Source: a virus. Taken from it: a stretch of 40,756 nucleotides of DNA. Below, piece after piece: positions 29,828 to 38,298 of the stretch. The notes beneath the pieces are model-generated. The model did no database searches. It was not told where the DNA came from and was given only the letters and a program-made list of their open reading frames with translations. Both the position numbers and the translations under genes were made by a program. The stretch covers positions 1-40,756 of IMG/VR virus record IMGVR_UViG_3300031825_000035; one strand, written 5' to 3'. Numbering within the stretch: the first letter of the stretch is position 1; each line of letters opens with the position of its first letter.

Positions 29828-30778
29828 TTAAAAAACTCCTCCTAATAATCCGCCTAATAATCCGCCCATCCCAAGACCTACAGGCCCTATAGGGCTGGCG
29901 GCCGTTCCAAACATAGAAGCCCCTTTCATACCCATTAAGGCCCCCCCCAACATGCCAGACCCTCTATTTGAATAAGTTTGAGGGGCAGGGCTTGTTTGTG
30001 TCGTTGTACTTCCATAGTTCCCTTGAACAAGATTCATGTACTCTTGAAGTTGGCGTTGTTTAACGCTCTGATCAAAGTCGTGTCTTGCAACCTGGTCAGC
30101 TAAAGTTTCTTGCTGAAGGGCTTCTTTTTGAGCACCCACGGCGGCCAGCTTACCGATGTCGTTGTAATCCATCTCAGCCACTTGAGGCGCGAACATCATG
30201 GCCCTTAATTGGTTCGTTCGTTCTTGACCGTACTGATCAGCGAAAGCGTCCCCTACAGCTCTTGCCCTGGCCTCTTGAGCAAGACCAGAGCCATAGCGTC
30301 CAGATAATTCAAATTGGCTATCTATCCCAGGCAAAGCGCGGTTAGTGGCTGCCTCTACAGCTCTATTAAAACCATCTCCGCCATAAAGATAATCACCGTT
30401 TAAGGTTCTAGTGAGTTCATCGACTGACGAATTTGTTATAGGTGACCCCGATAAAGCCCGTTGCTTGGTCATGTCCATAGCAAGATTAGTCTCGTCTGAA
30501 TAAGGAACGACGGTGCTGCCTTCGAAGTAAGTGGGGTTCGTATTTAAAAAGCGTTGCTCAGCTTGTTCAAACCCCTTGGTTAAATAAGGCTGTTGACCAG
30601 ACCAAGGGTCAGCTTTTTGAACTGTGGTTTGTGAACCACCACCGCCGCCGCTGGGTTCGCCCCCACCGCCGCATAAAGCTAAAGGCCCTTCATATTCATA
30701 AGACTCTTCATAAATCTTCTCATAAAGGCCCGTTTCTTTATTAAACGCCCATTCGACTTGAGTGTAGATTTTCGTCAT
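29828..30778 (-). CDS. Ejection-type virion protein with glycine-rich ends
   Basis: This 316-aa protein has a Gly-rich linker after residue 35 (CGGGGEPSGGGGGSQ), a helical body (residues 60-250, e.g. GRYGSGLAQEARARAVGDAFADQYGQERTNQL) and a hydrophobic Gly/Met/Leu-rich C-terminus (GLGMGGLLGGLLGGVF) that could enter a membrane. It is followed without a gap by the Pro-rich gene. The pattern fits podovirus internal or ejection proteins, but the exact family is not certain. Confidence 0.7.
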   Translation of the reverse strand: MTKIYTQVEWAFNKETGLYEKIYEESYEYEGPLALCGGGGEPSGGGGGSQTTVQKADPWSGQQPYLTKGFEQAEQRFLNTNPTYFEGSTVVPYSDETNLAMDMTKQRALSGSPITNSSVDELTRTLNGDYLYGGDGFNRAVEAATNRALPGIDSQFELSGRYGSGLAQEARARAVGDAFADQYGQERTNQLRAMMFAPQVAEMDYNDIGKLAAVGAQKEALQQETLADQVARHDFDQSVKQRQLQEYMNLVQGNYGSTTTQTSPAPQTYSNRGSGMLGGALMGMKGASMFGTAASPIGPVGLGMGGLLGGLLGGVF

Positions 30779-31197
30779 AATTTAGCCCTCAACACTGTAT
30801 AGATTTTCTCATACCCTTCCTTGGCTAAAACCCTTTCCCACCCAGGTCTTCCGTAAAGCTGAACGCTTGTGCAGCCTTGACCCTTGGCCCACTCATAAAG
30901 TTTTTCTTTAAAGGGAAGCATCCTTTTCACGTCCTCGCCTGAATAGATTAAGATCACGAGGTGTTTTGCTTTGGGAAACTTGAGGATCCTCGTAATCATG
31001 CAGGTTGTAATCATGTCCTCTCTGAATGCAACCCAAAGTTGCATGTCTCTATCCAAAAGACCTTGTTTGATATCTTCTAAGTCGTACTCTTGGTAAGAAT
31101 ATCTAAGAGCGTTAGAGATGAGCGGGGTCACCTGATCCCACACCTCTTCGATGCGGTCATTTAGAATTCCTTGGATTTTTGGGGTGGATAGAGTCAT
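30775..31197 (-). CDS. GNAT-like acetyltransferase-fold protein
   Basis: This 140-aa protein reads as a compact GNAT fold: LWVAFREDMITTCMITRILKF as the central strands, YSGEDVKRMLPFKEKLYEWAKGQGCTSVQLYGRPGWERVLAKEGYEKIYTVLRAKL as the end. The acetyl-CoA loop (Q/RxxGxG/A) is not clear, so activity is doubtful; similar proteins lie among virion genes of other short-tailed phages. It may be an internal protein. Its stop overlaps the next start (ATGA). Confidence 0.72.
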   Translation of the reverse strand: MTLSTPKIQGILNDRIEEVWDQVTPLISNALRYSYQEYDLEDIKQGLLDRDMQLWVAFREDMITTCMITRILKFPKAKHLVILIYSGEDVKRMLPFKEKLYEWAKGQGCTSVQLYGRPGWERVLAKEGYEKIYTVLRAKL

Positions 31198-31536
31198 CTA
31201 GCCCACCAACACATAGTAAAAGGTACGGTCAACTTGAGCGTTATTGGCATGGGTTATGGTGAATGTATTGTTCGCCACGCTCCTTGAAGAAACGTACATA
31301 CTGCCCGCCCCAAATTCCGTTGCGGCATTGGCTGTGGTGGGCATAAATAAAATAACGGTCTCTTCGCCAATACGGTTAGACGCCTCCGTAACCGTGGTGG
31401 TGGCTGAACTGGCGGTTAGAGTTACGGTACCTGTATTGTTGGTTTTTCCCTGCATAACCCCGTTGATGGTTCGCGCCATGACTCGACACCACTCAGGGAT
31501 ATTCGTGAGAATAGGGGGAACGCCTAAGAAAGCCAT
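31198..31536 (-). CDS. Small Thr-rich structural protein
   Basis: This 112-aa protein starts MAFLGVPPILTNIPEWCRVMARTINGVMQGKTNNTG and continues as Thr/Ala/Val-rich beta sequence (TVTLTASSATTTVTEASNRIGEETVILFMP), ending FYYVLVG. It looks like a small beta-sandwich virion protein. Start and stop abut neighbours, so it is in the structural operon. Not recognised further. Confidence 0.7.
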   Translation of the reverse strand: MAFLGVPPILTNIPEWCRVMARTINGVMQGKTNNTGTVTLTASSATTTVTEASNRIGEETVILFMPTTANAATEFGAGSMYVSSRSVANNTFTITHANNAQVDRTFYYVLVG

Positions 31537-32579
31537 TATTTTCCCCCCTTTATGTCTTTTAAAGTGATTCCACTGTCTGGGTGAAAGAAAATAGTATGAT
31601 TGCTACCCTTGGGGCCTTGATAAGCTTCAACCGTCATCCCATCATACCCTTTTGCAAGAAGGGCATGATTTACCCGTGCCTTTTCCTCGTTTCCAAGGGA
31701 GTTATATAATTCTTTCGGGGTGAGCGACCTGTTTTCACTTTTATAAGTATTAATTATTTCATCAAGGCGATTCGTCCTATTGGCATGATAACTATTCTTC
31801 ACATCTTCAAAGCGATCATCAGTTGCATAAGCGGCAATCTCAGGGTCTTTTGATGCTTTGTATTCTAGTAACTTCCTCGTTTCATTCTCGATGTATTCTT
31901 CTTGCAGCTTCCTCGTTTCTTGCCTTACGGTGTCTAAGAAATCATCAGTCATATCGCCATCTAAATCATATAACTTATGCGGCTTATCAAAATTAATTTG
32001 ATAAACATTCCCGTCCTCGTCTATCGTGCGGTTACGTGAAAATCTTTTGGCATAATACAAATCCTCTGTGGTGTAGAAACCTGGCCCATAATTATTATTA
32101 TGCTCCATCCTCATGGAGTCTAACTTTTCAATAGGTTCCTTAGAACCATGATAAAAGGGGCCTCTTGTGAACTGGTCTTTCCAAGCTGGAACCTCTTGCG
32201 GAAACATTTTATTCCAGACTTTATTACCGTATCTCATCCCGTCTTTAATGCCTTGATTGATCGCCCCCGCAAAAGGCATCGGTGTAGTCATCCCTCCGAA
32301 TGCATTGCCAAAACTTTCCGTTAATCTTTCTGGTACGGTTTCAGCTTGTGGGTAATCCTTAATCGAGCCAATGGCGCGCATCCCTTTTTCTATTGGGTCT
32401 TTAGGAAGGAGATACCCACCACCTGACATTGAATTCAAGGCAGCGTCAGGCAGGTAAGCTATTCCTTTATTAACATCATTGAAGAACCTGGCCATTAAAG
32501 AAGGTGGTAGCTGGGGCACGGGCATTGACGGCTGCGGCGGTTGCATTTGTATAAAATCCTGGTTAAGTAGTCCTGCCAT
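31536..32579 (-). CDS. ADP-ribosyltransferase-like (polyvalent-protein type) virion-module protein
   Basis: In this 347-aa protein, residues 1-125 are Pro/Gly-rich and non-enzymatic. The C-terminal part fits the ART fold found in phage polyvalent proteins: PFYHGSKEPIEKL (His of the H-Y-E set), YGPGFYTTEDLYYAKRFSR (Tyr), a helical insert, and the closing strand NHTIFFHPDSGITLKDIK. Such domains move ADP-ribose from NAD to a target. Encoded between tail and ejection proteins, it may travel into the host with the DNA. The acidic catalytic residue could not be assigned. 1-bp overlaps bind it to both neighbours. Confidence 0.75.
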   Translation of the reverse strand: MAGLLNQDFIQMQPPQPSMPVPQLPPSLMARFFNDVNKGIAYLPDAALNSMSGGGYLLPKDPIEKGMRAIGSIKDYPQAETVPERLTESFGNAFGGMTTPMPFAGAINQGIKDGMRYGNKVWNKMFPQEVPAWKDQFTRGPFYHGSKEPIEKLDSMRMEHNNNYGPGFYTTEDLYYAKRFSRNRTIDEDGNVYQINFDKPHKLYDLDGDMTDDFLDTVRQETRKLQEEYIENETRKLLEYKASKDPEIAAYATDDRFEDVKNSYHANRTNRLDEIINTYKSENRSLTPKELYNSLGNEEKARVNHALLAKGYDGMTVEAYQGPKGSNHTIFFHPDSGITLKDIKGGK

Positions 32580-34057
32580 TAGCGGACCCCCGCTTTCTTA
32601 AAGTCCACGACCTCAATTCCCTGGGCATCATTAAAACCCCCAGAAATGTTAATACGGGCGCGGTGAAACCTGGCGTTTGTTCTAACGGGCGCATCTCCTG
32701 CGGTCGTTAAAGAAACGGCTGAATCCCAGGTGACAGAATCAGCCAGGGTATCGCGGGTTCCCATTTGAACGGTGACCGTACCGGACCCGTCAATAACGGG
32801 TCGCACCTTCATTACTTGGGTCCGGTTGTTTTCATGAAGGGTTGCTTCACCCGTCTCAATGATTGCATCCAAGGCGGTGCCTGTGTAATTGACAAGCTTG
32901 TGGGAAGAGTTAAACCCAGATAGGTTGCTTGTGTTTCCCGTCCATACCCTTGAATCCAGAGAAAAGGGCAAAGAATCAAGGTCGGTACTGTAGGTATCTA
33001 GGGAATCGAGGGTATATCCTTCCCCTGCTGAGAGATAAATAAATTCTGTTTCTGTCTCAGCATAAGACCAGCGTTTAGTTGCGCTGGGAGAATAGTTATA
33101 CATGAGGATTTTGTTGGGCCGACCGCTTGAGTTTCCCACGCCTGGGTAAGCCCAGTAGATAATTTGCTGAGCAGGGTCGACAGCAGAGGAGATATTAAAT
33201 AAGTAGTTTTGATCAAGGTCATCATAGAACGTCTTGTCTATGCGGTTTGCGCCAATGGATATAGATTGCTGACCGTCGAATATATAGAATCCTTCAATTC
33301 CAAGGTAGGCGATGAAATTCCCGACCTTCACCACAGAGCCAGGGGCGGGGGTGCCTCTACCAGACTCAACTTGGTCAAACTGAAAAATAGCAGGTGACCC
33401 CACATAGGTCATGCGCCAGATAGCGCGTTCTTGGAAAATAACCCCGTATTCCCCCCCAATAACTTTTTGACACCATCCCCCAGGCCCATCCAGGTTCTGA
33501 TAGTCAGCTTGCGTGACGCTAGAGACGGTCCAGTTTGTGGGGTCTCCAATGGCGCACCATCTAACCCTATAGGGAAGGGCACCATCAGAATCGTTTGTGT
33601 TAGCCACAACAACAAAGTCTCTTACCACCCCTATATGACGGGCTTTGGGGGGTGTGCCGCTTAAATCAGCAAAAGCCGAGCTGGTGCCCATGGTATAGGT
33701 CTGGATGGTGTCGGTGTAGTTCGTGGCTAAAATCTGATTACCCCATTGGGTAAATTCCCAAACATCATCTGAAGAAGTTGTATATCCCCCCACCTTAGAA
33801 ACGTCAGACCAAGCGGCTGAAGAAAGGCGGTAGAGTTTGGTGGTATCGCCTGCAAAATTATAAGAAACGTTACTTGGATCACGGCCTCTTACCGCTCCTT
33901 TGCACGCAGCCGTTAGGCCATTTGAGGTGTAGACGGACGGGCCTAAAAAAGGCTGATAGCTGGTGCCCGAGGGAAGGACATTCTTCGCCACGGTTGCCCC
34001 TGTGTTCATGTAATCCGGTAGGTCCGGCGTATATTCGCCTAAAGGAATAAAAGCCAT
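32579..34057 (-). CDS. Tail/stabilisation protein, P22 gp10-like
   Basis: This 492-aa protein begins MAFIPLGEYTPDLPDYMNTGATVAKNVLPSG and shows repeated beta-propeller-like segments (VWEFTQWGNQILATNYTDTIQTY, GEYGVIFQERAIWRMTY, VVKVGNFIAYLGIEGFYIFDGQQ). This matches the packaged-DNA stabilisation proteins of P22-like phages, which form the tail hub or nozzle below the adaptor. The length is close to P22 gp10 (472 aa). It lies directly after the adaptor gene. Confidence 0.8.
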   Translation of the reverse strand: MAFIPLGEYTPDLPDYMNTGATVAKNVLPSGTSYQPFLGPSVYTSNGLTAACKGAVRGRDPSNVSYNFAGDTTKLYRLSSAAWSDVSKVGGYTTSSDDVWEFTQWGNQILATNYTDTIQTYTMGTSSAFADLSGTPPKARHIGVVRDFVVVANTNDSDGALPYRVRWCAIGDPTNWTVSSVTQADYQNLDGPGGWCQKVIGGEYGVIFQERAIWRMTYVGSPAIFQFDQVESGRGTPAPGSVVKVGNFIAYLGIEGFYIFDGQQSISIGANRIDKTFYDDLDQNYLFNISSAVDPAQQIIYWAYPGVGNSSGRPNKILMYNYSPSATKRWSYAETETEFIYLSAGEGYTLDSLDTYSTDLDSLPFSLDSRVWTGNTSNLSGFNSSHKLVNYTGTALDAIIETGEATLHENNRTQVMKVRPVIDGSGTVTVQMGTRDTLADSVTWDSAVSLTTAGDAPVRTNARFHRARINISGGFNDAQGIEVVDFKKAGVR

Positions 34058-34684
34058 TTAAAACGCCGTCGGATTAATAACGGAGTCTTTAGACTGGAGT
34101 AGCTCAGATTTAGAGCGCAAAGCCTCCAAAGCCTCTAGCTCAATACCCTTATACTTATTGGCCTCCTCGTCATTCTTTAGGGTCCTTGCATAAAGGGTCC
34201 ACAAAGCACGGGCCTCAATAAGGTCTTCGGCCTCTGTCGTCCAATCGTTTGTATCCGCATCTGCTGAAAGGGTGGTATAGGTCTTTTTATAAGAAATGTT
34301 AATGGTGTAAACACCATCTGGGATAGGGTAGAGATAGATCGCATCATCATACCAGGCCCAATCTGTGGGCTGTCCTTCAAAATGACTCGCGTCTATATTT
34401 TCAAGATAAGCATAAGAACGGCGGGTAATCTTTCGTTCATCATTGCTTGTAATGGCAATTTCAAGGTAATCAATCTCGGCAATATCTGAAGGGATGCCTT
34501 GAGCGGTGCCGTACTTCTTCGTCCCGTCCACGGTTGCAAAAGTCGTGACCGTTTCTTTAAACCAGAAGGGTTCTTTCTCATAATGCAGGATGGCCCTATT
34601 AATGGCGCGATTGATTTGGGTCGTTAGATCAGACCTATCTAAATCATCTGCGATAACGGTACGCATCTGAACAAAGGTAGACAT
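34058..34684 (-). CDS. Head-tail adaptor protein (gp4 / SU10-adaptor-like)
   Basis: This 208-aa protein starts MSTFVQMRTVIADDLDRSDLTTQINRAINRAILHYEKEPFW, the usual opening helix set of short-tailed-phage adaptors, then a beta section DAIYLYPIPDGVYTINISYKKTY and a C-terminal helix pair EDLIEARALWTLYARTLKNDEEANKYKG. It should form a ring under the portal and carry the gp10-like tail protein, whose gene follows directly. Confidence 0.82.
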   Translation of the reverse strand: MSTFVQMRTVIADDLDRSDLTTQINRAINRAILHYEKEPFWFKETVTTFATVDGTKKYGTAQGIPSDIAEIDYLEIAITSNDERKITRRSYAYLENIDASHFEGQPTDWAWYDDAIYLYPIPDGVYTINISYKKTYTTLSADADTNDWTTEAEDLIEARALWTLYARTLKNDEEANKYKGIELEALEALRSKSELLQSKDSVINPTAF

Positions 34685-34686
34685 AC

Positions 34687-34887
34687 TTACCCCCTAGATT
34701 TGCAAAACCTCTGGTGCACGTTAATTCCCTTGGTCTTAAAGAGCTGGTGGCAATAGAGGCATTCCCGTGTCTCTATCTCCGCTTTAAGAACGGCCTCTAT
34801 GCTCTTGCCTGTCTCTTCAATCTTCCTGTTATTCTCGGCACTTTCTCTAGCTTTAACGCGGCGTCTATTGTACGTGTTCTCTTGCAC
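34687..34887 (-). CDS. Small C2HC zinc-finger protein
   Basis: This 66-aa protein is a basic helical stretch followed by a finger, CLYCHQLFKTKGINVHQRFC: CxxC, then HxxxxC, close to C2HC fingers. It lies between the glycosyltransferase and adaptor genes and overlaps the former by 23 bp. It likely binds zinc and perhaps nucleic acid. Role in the virion block unknown. Confidence 0.68.
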   Translation of the reverse strand: MQENTYNRRRVKARESAENNRKIEETGKSIEAVLKAEIETRECLYCHQLFKTKGINVHQRFCKSRG

Positions 34888-35638
34888 TGTGCCGCCCCAT
34901 CACGTCTTTCAAGGTGTCTATAAATTCTGGCTTTATGGCCTCTCCTGTATCGTCAAGGAAGTAACGAGGCACAGGAATAGCATCCCCCTTTTCAGGCTGA
35001 ATCATGGCGGTATGAACGGATTTACCCATAAGCTCGGCCCAGTTTGTGGCTGAGATGGCAGCACCTAACGCGCCGCGCCACATATCGGCGTGCTCACATG
35101 TACGGGTTTCAGGAAAAGCGGGGACACCTTGGGTGTAATGGATAAGTTTGGCGTCAGACCGGGGCTTATCGTAACCTACCAAATGATTCCATTCAGAAGG
35201 TAAAGCCCCGATCTCTTCTTCTTTACACCATGATATACGGTGTAAATCGTCAGCCGTTTCAACGTAGTCAGGAGTTAATATAGTACATTTATCGCAATTC
35301 ATCAGCATGACCGACGCCCATTCAAAACGCTTTTCGTTTTTTACCACCATGACGGTGTAACGGTCGTCAACCTGACTAAATAAATCACTTATATTATGAT
35401 TCAAAATCATATCTATGTCAAGAAAGAGTGCCCACCCTTTATAATCGCACAGCCAGGGAACCAGGAATCTTGAGAAGGTAAAAGGGGTAAGGCCAGTTCT
35501 TTTAAGGGGCAGTTGGTTAATAACGAGCGGCGTGATCGCAACGGGTCTTGAAGATTGACTAAAGATCGATTGCGCGAGGGCTGTGTAGGCCACAGGCTGG
35601 CGGTGATCATAGCCAATGAATATGCGTAAGGGTTCCAT
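34865..35638 (-). CDS. Glycosyltransferase, GT-A fold (GT8-like)
   Basis: I chose the ATG at 35638 (MEPLRIFIGYDHRQPVAY), 4 bp after the previous stop with GAGG 8 nt upstream; the longer frame from 35710 runs over that gene. This 257-aa protein has LRIFIGYDHRQ, WALFLDIDMIL with the DxD metal/sugar-nucleotide motif (DID near residue 74), and a C-terminal SDAKLIHYTQGVPA, the pattern of GT8-type enzymes. Set in the structural operon, it may glycosylate virion proteins or alter host glycans. Confidence 0.84.
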   Translation of the reverse strand: MEPLRIFIGYDHRQPVAYTALAQSIFSQSSRPVAITPLVINQLPLKRTGLTPFTFSRFLVPWLCDYKGWALFLDIDMILNHNISDLFSQVDDRYTVMVVKNEKRFEWASVMLMNCDKCTILTPDYVETADDLHRISWCKEEEIGALPSEWNHLVGYDKPRSDAKLIHYTQGVPAFPETRTCEHADMWRGALGAAISATNWAELMGKSVHTAMIQPEKGDAIPVPRYFLDDTGEAIKPEFIDTLKDVMGRHSAREHVQ

Positions 35639-35642
35639 AAAT

Positions 35643-35798
35643 CTACCTCTTAGAAAGACCTGATGTGCGCTTTGTGGTGTTGTCTGCGCTCTTGGTGGAA
35701 GTTGGACCACTCATGCTGACCATCTTGCCCCCGTAAGCTGTGGGAGAGCTGGTAGACCTGGTGATTTTGACTCCCTTTTTTGATCCTTTCGTTGCCAT
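35643..35798 (-). CDS. Tiny basic Ser/Thr/Lys-rich protein
   Basis: The 51-aa frame begins MATKGSKKGVKITRSTSSPTA and ends TSGLSKR, with AAGGA 8 nt before the ATG and a stop 4 bp before the glycosyltransferase. The spacing to both sides and the ribosome site support a real gene. It is strongly basic and probably unstructured. With its many Ser/Thr and the glycosyltransferase next to it, it could be a sugar acceptor or a DNA-condensing head protein; both are guesses. Confidence 0.6.
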   Translation of the reverse strand: MATKGSKKGVKITRSTSSPTAYGGKMVSMSGPTSTKSADNTTKRTSGLSKR

Positions 35799-35850
35799 AA
35801 TCAGTTTCCTTTCTCTTGGTTTTAGCCATTCACTTATGACGCGGCCTTGG

Positions 35851-36366
35851 CTAGGAGGCGTTGCGTTTCAATAAAACTGCGTTAAAATTTGTGCCAACTT
35901 GACTAAAGCTTAAGACCTCAAAACGATCCCAAAGCTTATCCATCCACCACCTTGCAGGCTTTTGAATAAGGTGGGCGTTGCGTCCATCGGGCAGGGTTTT
36001 TTTGGCGGGCACCATACAACCCGATATAAAGCAGGCTCGTCTTGTAAGAGCCTGCATATGGTCTAAGACATCATCTAGACACCAAGGCTCTATGTGCTCG
36101 ACCACATCCGTACACACCACAATATCGGCCTCCTTGGGGGGGGCTGCATATTTAGGAATGGCCGGATCATACTGCTTAATGGCGAAGGGAAGATTTAAGG
36201 CAAGGGTAGACTTACCGCATCCATAATCGAGGATGTCTTGCGTTTGAAGCATTTTGGCTAAATTGATTATATCATCAAGGTATTTTACCCCTTGAGTTCC
36301 ATAGTTTGGGTTTTGCTCATGAAGCTGGGAGTTTAATTTTAAGTATTCTTCTGTAATAAGCTGCAT
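35851..36366 (-). CDS. SAM-dependent methyltransferase (class I)
   Basis: I chose the ATG at 36366 (MQLITEEYLKLNSQLHEQNPNYG), with AAAGGA just upstream; the frame from 36408 has none. This 171-aa protein carries motif I DILDYGCGKSTLAL and the acidic/aromatic post-I region ADIVVCTDVVEHIEP, as in small-molecule or sugar methylases of the UbiE/TylF kind. It overlaps the TPR glycosyltransferase gene by 28 bp and so likely works with it, for example methylating a sugar. Confidence 0.83.
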   Translation of the reverse strand: MQLITEEYLKLNSQLHEQNPNYGTQGVKYLDDIINLAKMLQTQDILDYGCGKSTLALNLPFAIKQYDPAIPKYAAPPKEADIVVCTDVVEHIEPWCLDDVLDHMQALTRRACFISGCMVPAKKTLPDGRNAHLIQKPARWWMDKLWDRFEVLSFSQVGTNFNAVLLKRNAS

Positions 36367-37790
36367 AGCTTTTCCTTTGCTTTTAAGATGACGGGTTCCC
36401 AGGTACACGAATCGTCTTGCCAGACATTTTCAACACATGAATACCAAGGCATATTTTCCCCATAAGGCCCCATCTGCCACATAGCTTTCTTGGGGCATAA
36501 TTGAAGGGTGGGAACGCCTAACGCTCCGGCTAGATGAACAACGCTTTGAGGGGCGGAAATGATATAATCAAGGTTAGAAACAAGGCCTGCGGTCTCATCG
36601 TAATCATCCATCACATCTTGCCAGTGGTGGATTGTCTTCCCGAAATTTGCCTTCAGGTTTTCCAAATGAATGGGTGAATCTTCGTGATATTGAAGGGATA
36701 TAAAATCCACTTGATCATCTAGTTCAAGTAAGGGTAAGAACTGCTTCAACTTTATTTTTCGGTCATTTTGGTTGGTTTTAGAGGTGCCACCCTTCCAACT
36801 GATGCCAATCTTTGGTTTATCGCTTAAGGACGCGAGCTTAACTTTATACTTCTCAATTAACTCAGGGCGGCACTTAAGGTAGGGCGTGCCTGGGAAATCT
36901 TCTTTCTTCTTGCGATAGAATTTGCCCAATGTACCTATGGATACTTTAGCGTCTACGTTATAAAACTTTGCCCATTGAAGGCGGGGAATCTTACGGGTTC
37001 CAAAGACAGGGATATGGGGGTAGGTGTAGCGGAACATATCCACTAAGCGGGGGTGCATGTCTAGAATAACAGTGCAATCCTTCATGATATCAGGGAGGAT
37101 GCTTGCAAACATCAACTCATCGCCAAGTCCTTGCTCACCATAGACCACCACGGTCTTACCTGGCGTTCCATCCCAAAAGGGGGTGATCTCATGTGTATAG
37201 TTTCGGTTTTTTGTTTCTTCAACCCTGGCACCCTTTTCAAAATCCTGAAAGCCGCGCTCATAATCGCCCATCTCAAGATAGGCAAGCGCACGGTTCCAAT
37301 AGGCATCTTTATTTTTTTCTGAGCTATCAGCTATAAGAGGGATTGCCTTGTTGATAACCTCTAAGGCTTGGCTAGGGGTTCCATTGGCTGTAAAGGTAGA
37401 GGCGTAGTTATGCCAGTAGGTATATTTTTCCTCATTTGTCTTGTTAAGAGCAGGGTCTTCAATTAAGTCCAGAGCGCGTTTAAAAGTTTCTCTGGCCTTA
37501 TCGACCATCTGCATTTCTTTATAGATATAGCCTAAGTTCATAAGGGCTTCCGCGAAGTCCGGCTTTAAATCCAGGCATTTTGAAAAGAAGACTTCAGCAG
37601 CCGGATAATACTGTTTTTTCATATTTACATTGCCAAGCTGAAACAGAAGTAGCGCTGAGCTGCGGTCATTTAGCATAAGGGTATTTAGGATTTCTTCGGC
37701 GTAATTTAGATTTTCGCCTTTAACAATAAGGTCGTGAGACTGCCTATAGAGGTCGTCTATTCTAGCGTAGTTCTCTTTGTAATGTTTCAT
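36339..37790 (-). CDS. TPR protein with GT9/heptosyltransferase-like domain
   Basis: In this 483-aa protein, residues 20-200 contain TPR-like helix pairs (e.g. AEALMNLGYIYKEMQMVDKARETFKRAL and AYWNRALAYLEMGDYERGFQDFEKGA). The C-terminal half has VVVYGEQGLGDELMFASILPDI and ISWKGGTSKTNQNDRKIKLKQFLPLL, then ISAPQSVVHLAGALGVPTLQLCP, which match GT-B glycosyltransferases of the ADP-heptose type. It should transfer a sugar from a nucleotide donor, the TPR part holding a protein substrate or partner. It is the first gene after a terminator. Confidence 0.85.
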   Translation of the reverse strand: MKHYKENYARIDDLYRQSHDLIVKGENLNYAEEILNTLMLNDRSSALLLFQLGNVNMKKQYYPAAEVFFSKCLDLKPDFAEALMNLGYIYKEMQMVDKARETFKRALDLIEDPALNKTNEEKYTYWHNYASTFTANGTPSQALEVINKAIPLIADSSEKNKDAYWNRALAYLEMGDYERGFQDFEKGARVEETKNRNYTHEITPFWDGTPGKTVVVYGEQGLGDELMFASILPDIMKDCTVILDMHPRLVDMFRYTYPHIPVFGTRKIPRLQWAKFYNVDAKVSIGTLGKFYRKKKEDFPGTPYLKCRPELIEKYKVKLASLSDKPKIGISWKGGTSKTNQNDRKIKLKQFLPLLELDDQVDFISLQYHEDSPIHLENLKANFGKTIHHWQDVMDDYDETAGLVSNLDYIISAPQSVVHLAGALGVPTLQLCPKKAMWQMGPYGENMPWYSCVENVWQDDSCTWEPVILKAKEKLCSLLQKNT

Positions 37791-37808
37791 AAGTCCCTTT
37801 TATTTTAG

Positions 37809-37836
37809 AAAAAGCCCCCCCTTTTGAGAGGGGCTT
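37809..37836 (-). terminator. Terminator after the capsid-decoration genes
   Basis: On the minus strand AGCCCCTCTC pairs (with one G-T) with GGGGGGGCT around a short AAAA-containing loop, followed by TTTTTCT. It lies between the decoration protein and the sugar-transfer cassette, so capsid and decoration mRNA can exceed that of the downstream genes. Confidence 0.85.
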
Positions 37837-37849
37837 AGTCTTTGGTCAT

Positions 37850-38284
37850 TTAGCTCTGTTGATCGTAGGTATAGAAAACAGAGCATTGAAACCGCACAAC
37901 TGCTGTGTCGGTCCCTGGAGTGATACCGAACTTCAAAGTTGCCGTTCCCTGGTCAGTCGAGCTTGTGATGCTGATCTTATGAGGCACCTGCAAGCCTGTT
38001 GGGATTGCGGTACTTGCCTGTGTCCATTGGGAAGCCAATACAGAAAGCGTATCGTCATATCCGATATCAATTGGACACGTTGCCGCCCCACTAGAGTGCC
38101 TTTCAACGATCTGATGAATAACGGCCCCTGTCGGAATTCTTGGGCCTAACAACACGGCAGAGTTTGCCGAAGCTGATAGGGAAGTTCCGGCGGGGGTCGT
38201 GTAGTCAAAAGAGACCACATTCATGCCAGAGGAGAGCTTCTTAGGAACTGCGGAGTAAGCAGTAGATGTAAAGGTTTGAGCCAT
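37850..38284 (-). CDS. Capsid decoration-like / minor head protein
   Basis: This 144-aa protein, MAQTFTSTAYSAVPKKLSSGMNV, is followed by Ser/Thr/Val-rich beta sequence (TPAGTSLSASANSAVLLGPRIPTGAVIHQI) and ends FQCSVFYTYDQQS. Its size, composition and position directly after the major capsid gene suggest a decoration or head-stabilising protein. A terminator follows. The family is not certain. Confidence 0.7.
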   Translation of the reverse strand: MAQTFTSTAYSAVPKKLSSGMNVVSFDYTTPAGTSLSASANSAVLLGPRIPTGAVIHQIVERHSSGAATCPIDIGYDDTLSVLASQWTQASTAIPTGLQVPHKISITSSTDQGTATLKFGITPGTDTAVVRFQCSVFYTYDQQS

Positions 38285-38298
38285 AGTTTAATACCTCC

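Noticed and set aside
34865-35710. Longer glycosyltransferase start at 35710
   Set aside because: It would cover nearly half of the 51-aa gene. The ATG at 35638 has a good ribosome site and the conserved N-terminus begins there.
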